The notes under the pieces are model-generated. The model ran no database searches, was not told where the DNA came from, and worked only from the letters and a program-made list of their open reading frames with translations. Positions 61,689 to 64,000 of a DNA stretch of 64,000 bases are shown here, piece after piece. Each line of letters starts with the position of its first letter. Positions within the stretch are counted from its first letter, which is position 1. The translations under genes were made by a program, and so were the position numbers. Source of the DNA: Chelatococcus reniformis. GTDB taxonomy: Bacteria > Pseudomonadota > Alphaproteobacteria > Rhizobiales > Beijerinckiaceae. The DNA lies in contig NZ_BMGG01000001.1 in assembly GCF_014640075.1 (NCBI RefSeq), positions 186,001 to 250,000 on the forward strand. The letters are read 5' to 3'.

Positions 61689-62166
61689 GCTGCGGCAGCA
61701 CCGTCGGCGCTCCGCCGCGGTGGGGAGCTCTTCCGGAAGGCGCGGGCTCGGGGCCGGCGCGCATATGCTCGCGCCCGCGGCCTCGTCCCATTTATGGGAT
61801 CGTGGTCGGCGTCTGACGTGGGGGTGATGCTTACGTGCGTGCCTTCGGCATCGCCTGAATTGCGACGAACGATCGGCGAATCTGCTCGGCGACGCGATGC
61901 GCCTCCGCCTGTGCGGTGCGCGGCAGGAGCGTCGGACCCCTGCGAGCTGAGCCGCCCCGCATGCAAGTGACGGCCAGGATCGTCGCCACGTCCATCATCC
62001 ACCGATTTTCCATGCAGAAGCTGATGACCGAGCTCCAACGGGCCAGCGGGACTTCACGCTCGCTTCGCGCGGATGGCTGGCTTAAGACGCGTCGGAAACG
62101 CCGCCCCGCTCGGGGCGGTGCGCGCCAGGACCAGCCCCAGCAAGACCAGCCCAGGAGGACGCCGCC
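61689..62166. other. Intergenic region without a convincing gene
   Basis: This 478-bp spacer separates the KGG gene and the enoyl-CoA hydratase-like gene. Short frames exist on both strands, for example about 60 codons on the minus strand at 61831-62013. None shows recognisable domains or a good ribosome site. The purine-rich AGGAGGACG at 62154-62162 serves the next gene. Confidence 0.4.
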
Positions 62167-62943
62167 ATGCCGGATCTCGTGATCGAACGCTCGGATGCCA
62201 TCGCCACCATCACGCTCAATCGACCCGACGCGATGAACGCGCTGTCGAAGGCGCTCCGCCGCGATCTGGCCGACGCGATCAATGGCATTAATGCGGATGA
62301 CGCGATCCGCGTCGTCATCCTCACCGGCGCCGGCCATCGCGCCTTCACCGCCGGCCTCGACCTCAAGGAGCTCGGTCACGACCAGGATGCGCTCGGCGCG
62401 GCCAACGCCGAGACCGCCGATCGCAATCCGGTGAAGGCGATCGAGATGTGCACCAAGCCGGTGATCGGCGCCATCAACGGCGTCGCCATCACCGGCGGTT
62501 TCGAGCTGGCCCTGGCCTGCGACGTCCTCATCGCCTCGGTCGACGCGCGTTTCGCCGACACCCACGGCCGCGTCGGCATCATGCCCGGCTGGGGCCTGTC
62601 GCAGAAGCTGTCGCGCCTGGTCGGGCTCTACCGTGCCAAGGAGCTGTCGCTCACCGGCAATTTCATCGATGCGCAGACGGCGCAGGCCTGGGGTCTCGTC
62701 AACCGGGTGGTGGCGCGCGATGAACTGATGCCGCAGGCGCGCCAGCTCGCCGCCGAGATGGCGCAGCTCGAGCCGGTCATGCTCGTCGGGTTGAAGCGGC
62801 TGATCGACGACGGCTTCGGCCTGCCGCTGGACGCCGCCCTCGCCCTCGAGCAGGAGCGCTCGATCCAGCACAACCGGGCTGTCACCCCCGCCGCTGTGGA
62901 GGCTCGCCGCGCCGCCGTGCAGGCCCGCGGCCGCACGCAGTGA
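62167..62943 (+). CDS. Enoyl-CoA hydratase/isomerase family protein
   Basis: This 258-residue crotonase-fold protein opens MPDLVIERSDAIATITLNRPDAMNALS. The oxyanion segment is HRAFTAGLDLKEL, and the second Gly region is NGVAITGGFELALACDVLIA, where the Glu aligns with the first catalytic Glu of rat hydratase. In the next loop, DTHGRVGIMPGWGLSQKL, the second catalytic Glu is not present; a His or Gly lies there. So hydratase activity is not certain, though this variant is common among alphaproteobacterial paralogues. AGGAGGACG stands just before the ATG. It is not in an obvious operon. Confidence 0.85.
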   Translation: MPDLVIERSDAIATITLNRPDAMNALSKALRRDLADAINGINADDAIRVVILTGAGHRAFTAGLDLKELGHDQDALGAANAETADRNPVKAIEMCTKPVIGAINGVAITGGFELALACDVLIASVDARFADTHGRVGIMPGWGLSQKLSRLVGLYRAKELSLTGNFIDAQTAQAWGLVNRVVARDELMPQARQLAAEMAQLEPVMLVGLKRLIDDGFGLPLDAALALEQERSIQHNRAVTPAAVEARRAAVQARGRTQ

Positions 62944-63389
62944 CGCCAAGGGGCGACGGGCTCATCCCATCGCCCCTGGCCAAGCCCGCGACGAGCGGGT
63001 TCGGCGGCCGGGACGCCACGCCGCGGCGCCGGCAGGATCTCGCGGCACTGCACGGATGATGGATCGCGATCCGGACGGCCAGGCACAGCTTTGCCGGCCG
63101 CCTGACTGATGCAATAGCGCCACGCTGAGCCACGGCAATGCCGTCCAGCGCCTGGCGCAGGCGTCCTGCCATTGCATCACGGCGCCAGGGCCGCCATCTG
63201 CCCATGGCGTCCGCATCGGACCAATCCGACCTTTCAAAGACACATTCGGCCGGCAAACGCGCCGCGGCACGCGCTGTCACGGTTTCGGCCGGGCGCGTGG
63301 CGGGGCGGCCACCGCGGCGTGTCCGCCGCTCGCACGGCGCGCGCACGTCCTCCCCGCAGGCCGGCCCTCGCCCGGCCAGGAGCACAGGC
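62944..63389. other. Intergenic region without a recognised feature
   Basis: This is a 446-bp gap between the enoyl-CoA hydratase-like gene and the MFS gene. Open frames here are shadows of high GC content without similarity I can place. AGGAG near 63379-63383 is the ribosome site of the MFS gene. I see no palindromic element of the dispersed family here. Confidence 0.4.
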
Positions 63390-64000
63390 ATGAAGATGAT
63401 CGTCCGGGGCATACCCCACCCCGGCATGAGCTTCCGCGAGTTCGTCGCGCTGACGGCCGCGCTGATGGCGCTCAACGCCCTCGCCATCGATTCGATGTTA
63501 CCGGCGCTTCCGGTGATCGGCCGGGATCTGGGCCTCACCGCCGCCAATCAGCAGCAGTGGGTGGTGACGTCGTACCTGCTCGGCTTCGGCGGTGCGCAGA
63601 TCTTCTATGGGACGCTGTCGGACCGCTTCGGCCGCAAGCCAGTGCTGCTGGCCGGCACGGCCATGTACATCGTCTTCAGCGTCCTCGCCGGGTTCGCCAG
63701 CTCCTTCGAGACCATGCTCGCCGCGCGCGTCCTACAGGGTGTCGGCGCCGCCGCCACGCGCGTGATATCGGTCTCGATCGTGCGCGACTGCTACTCCGGG
63801 CGGCAGATGGCCCGTGTGATGTCGCTCGCCTTCATCGTCTTCCTCGCCGTTCCCATCCTGGCGCCCTCGGTCGGCCAGCTCATCATCCTGTTCGCGCCCT
63901 GGCACCTGATCTTCGGCGTGCTTGCCGCCTTCGGCGCCGCCGTGTTCGCCTGGGTGGCGCTGCGCCTGCCCGAGACGCTGCACGGCGAGGACGTCATGCC
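63390..64000 (+). CDS. Bcr/CflA-type MFS drug transporter, N-terminal part
   Basis: The first 203 codons of a gene running off the right edge are visible. It starts MKMIVRGIPHPGMSFREFVALTA and has the major facilitator pattern. Helix 1 contains LMALNALAIDSMLPALPVIG, which with its Asp is typical of the Bcr/CflA group. YGTLSDRFGRKPVLLAG is the MFS motif A loop (about 71-87). Helix 4 has AARVLQGVGAAATRVISVSIVRD, and helix 5 resembles motif C with PILAPSVGQLI. Six helices are encoded. The family exports bicyclomycin, chloramphenicol and related compounds. The ATG at 63390 has AGGAG seven to eight bases upstream. Confidence 0.9.
   Translation, partial: MKMIVRGIPHPGMSFREFVALTAALMALNALAIDSMLPALPVIGRDLGLTAANQQQWVVTSYLLGFGGAQIFYGTLSDRFGRKPVLLAGTAMYIVFSVLAGFASSFETMLAARVLQGVGAAATRVISVSIVRDCYSGRQMARVMSLAFIVFLAVPILAPSVGQLIILFAPWHLIFGVLAAFGAAVFAWVALRLPETLHGEDVM

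Noticed and set aside
61831-62949. Long minus-strand open frame of 372 codons
   Set aside because: It runs antisense to the enoyl-CoA hydratase-like gene, whose protein is clearly recognisable, and its own translation is low-complexity without a domain. High GC content creates such frames.

Overview
The window is one very GC-rich chromosomal segment from an alphaproteobacterium. It is most likely a member of the Hyphomicrobiales (Rhizobiales) close to the Bradyrhizobium/Xanthobacteraceae side. The assignment rests on gene neighbourhoods I recognise from that order: tlpA<>argH-lptM-lysA-DUF4175; HIG1-adenosyltransferase-etfB-etfA-hbd; phaB-phaA<>phaR; rplU-rpmA-GNAT-obgE; rnd-lptC-lptA-lptB-rpoN-hpf-ptsN; and aroA-cmk. 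It is a housekeeping region. I see no intact mobile element, CRISPR array, prophage or rRNA operon. There is one tRNA gene (Leu, CAG anticodon).

Layout. 1-1.1 kb: the end of purL, then a BolA-type protein and a CGFS glutaredoxin. 1.2-7.9 kb: a TlpA-like thioredoxin divergent from argH, lptM, lysA and a large DUF4175 membrane protein. 8.2-12.3 kb: HIG1 protein, cobalamin adenosyltransferase, ETF beta and alpha, 3-hydroxybutyryl-CoA dehydrogenase. 12.6-17.5 kb: HNH protein, VOC dioxygenase, secA. 17.8-27 kb: TorF-like porin, lytic transglycosylase, AI-2E permease, L,D-transpeptidase-like lipoprotein, accA, an acyltransferase-3 and a methyltransferase. 27.2-33.3 kb: gloB, a DUF985 cupin, a DMT permease and the polyhydroxybutyrate genes phbB, phbA and phaR. 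33.4-38.9 kb: an IS481-family transposase relic, then rplU, rpmA, GNAT, DMT permease, obgE and a parvulin-type isomerase. 39-45.2 kb: argJ, SIMPL protein, MutT, thioesterase, AbrB-type membrane protein, a Gly/Tyr-rich secreted protein, tRNA-Leu and a second acyltransferase-3. 45.6-52.1 kb: RNase D, Lpt transport genes, sigma-54, Hpf and PtsN. 52.4-64 kb: class I fumarase, aroA, cmk, DUF1194, DUF2939, hrpB, a KGG stress protein, an enoyl-CoA hydratase-like protein and the start of a Bcr/CflA-type MFS pump that runs off the end.

The structure least explained by genes is a family of dispersed bipartite palindromic intergenic elements of about 50-115 bp. They resemble the rhizobial mosaic elements (RIME) in design. 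There are four long type A copies (19301, 28528, 35254, 58641) and about ten type B or partial modules. Modules abut at shared CTAG tetranucleotides. In several cases the first three bases of the module (TAG) are the stop codon of the gene before it. The distal hairpin of type B differs in sequence between copies, yet each copy is self-complementary.

Other points of interest are a relic transposase with an exact in-frame 18-bp tandem duplication just upstream of the rplU promoter, a terminator-like hairpin in the rplU leader, a class II EPSP synthase with Gly where the glyphosate-tolerant CP4 enzyme has Ala, 21 bp between the divergent tlpA and argH starts, and the absence of rpsA after cmk. 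I did not find a wholly new multi-gene system.
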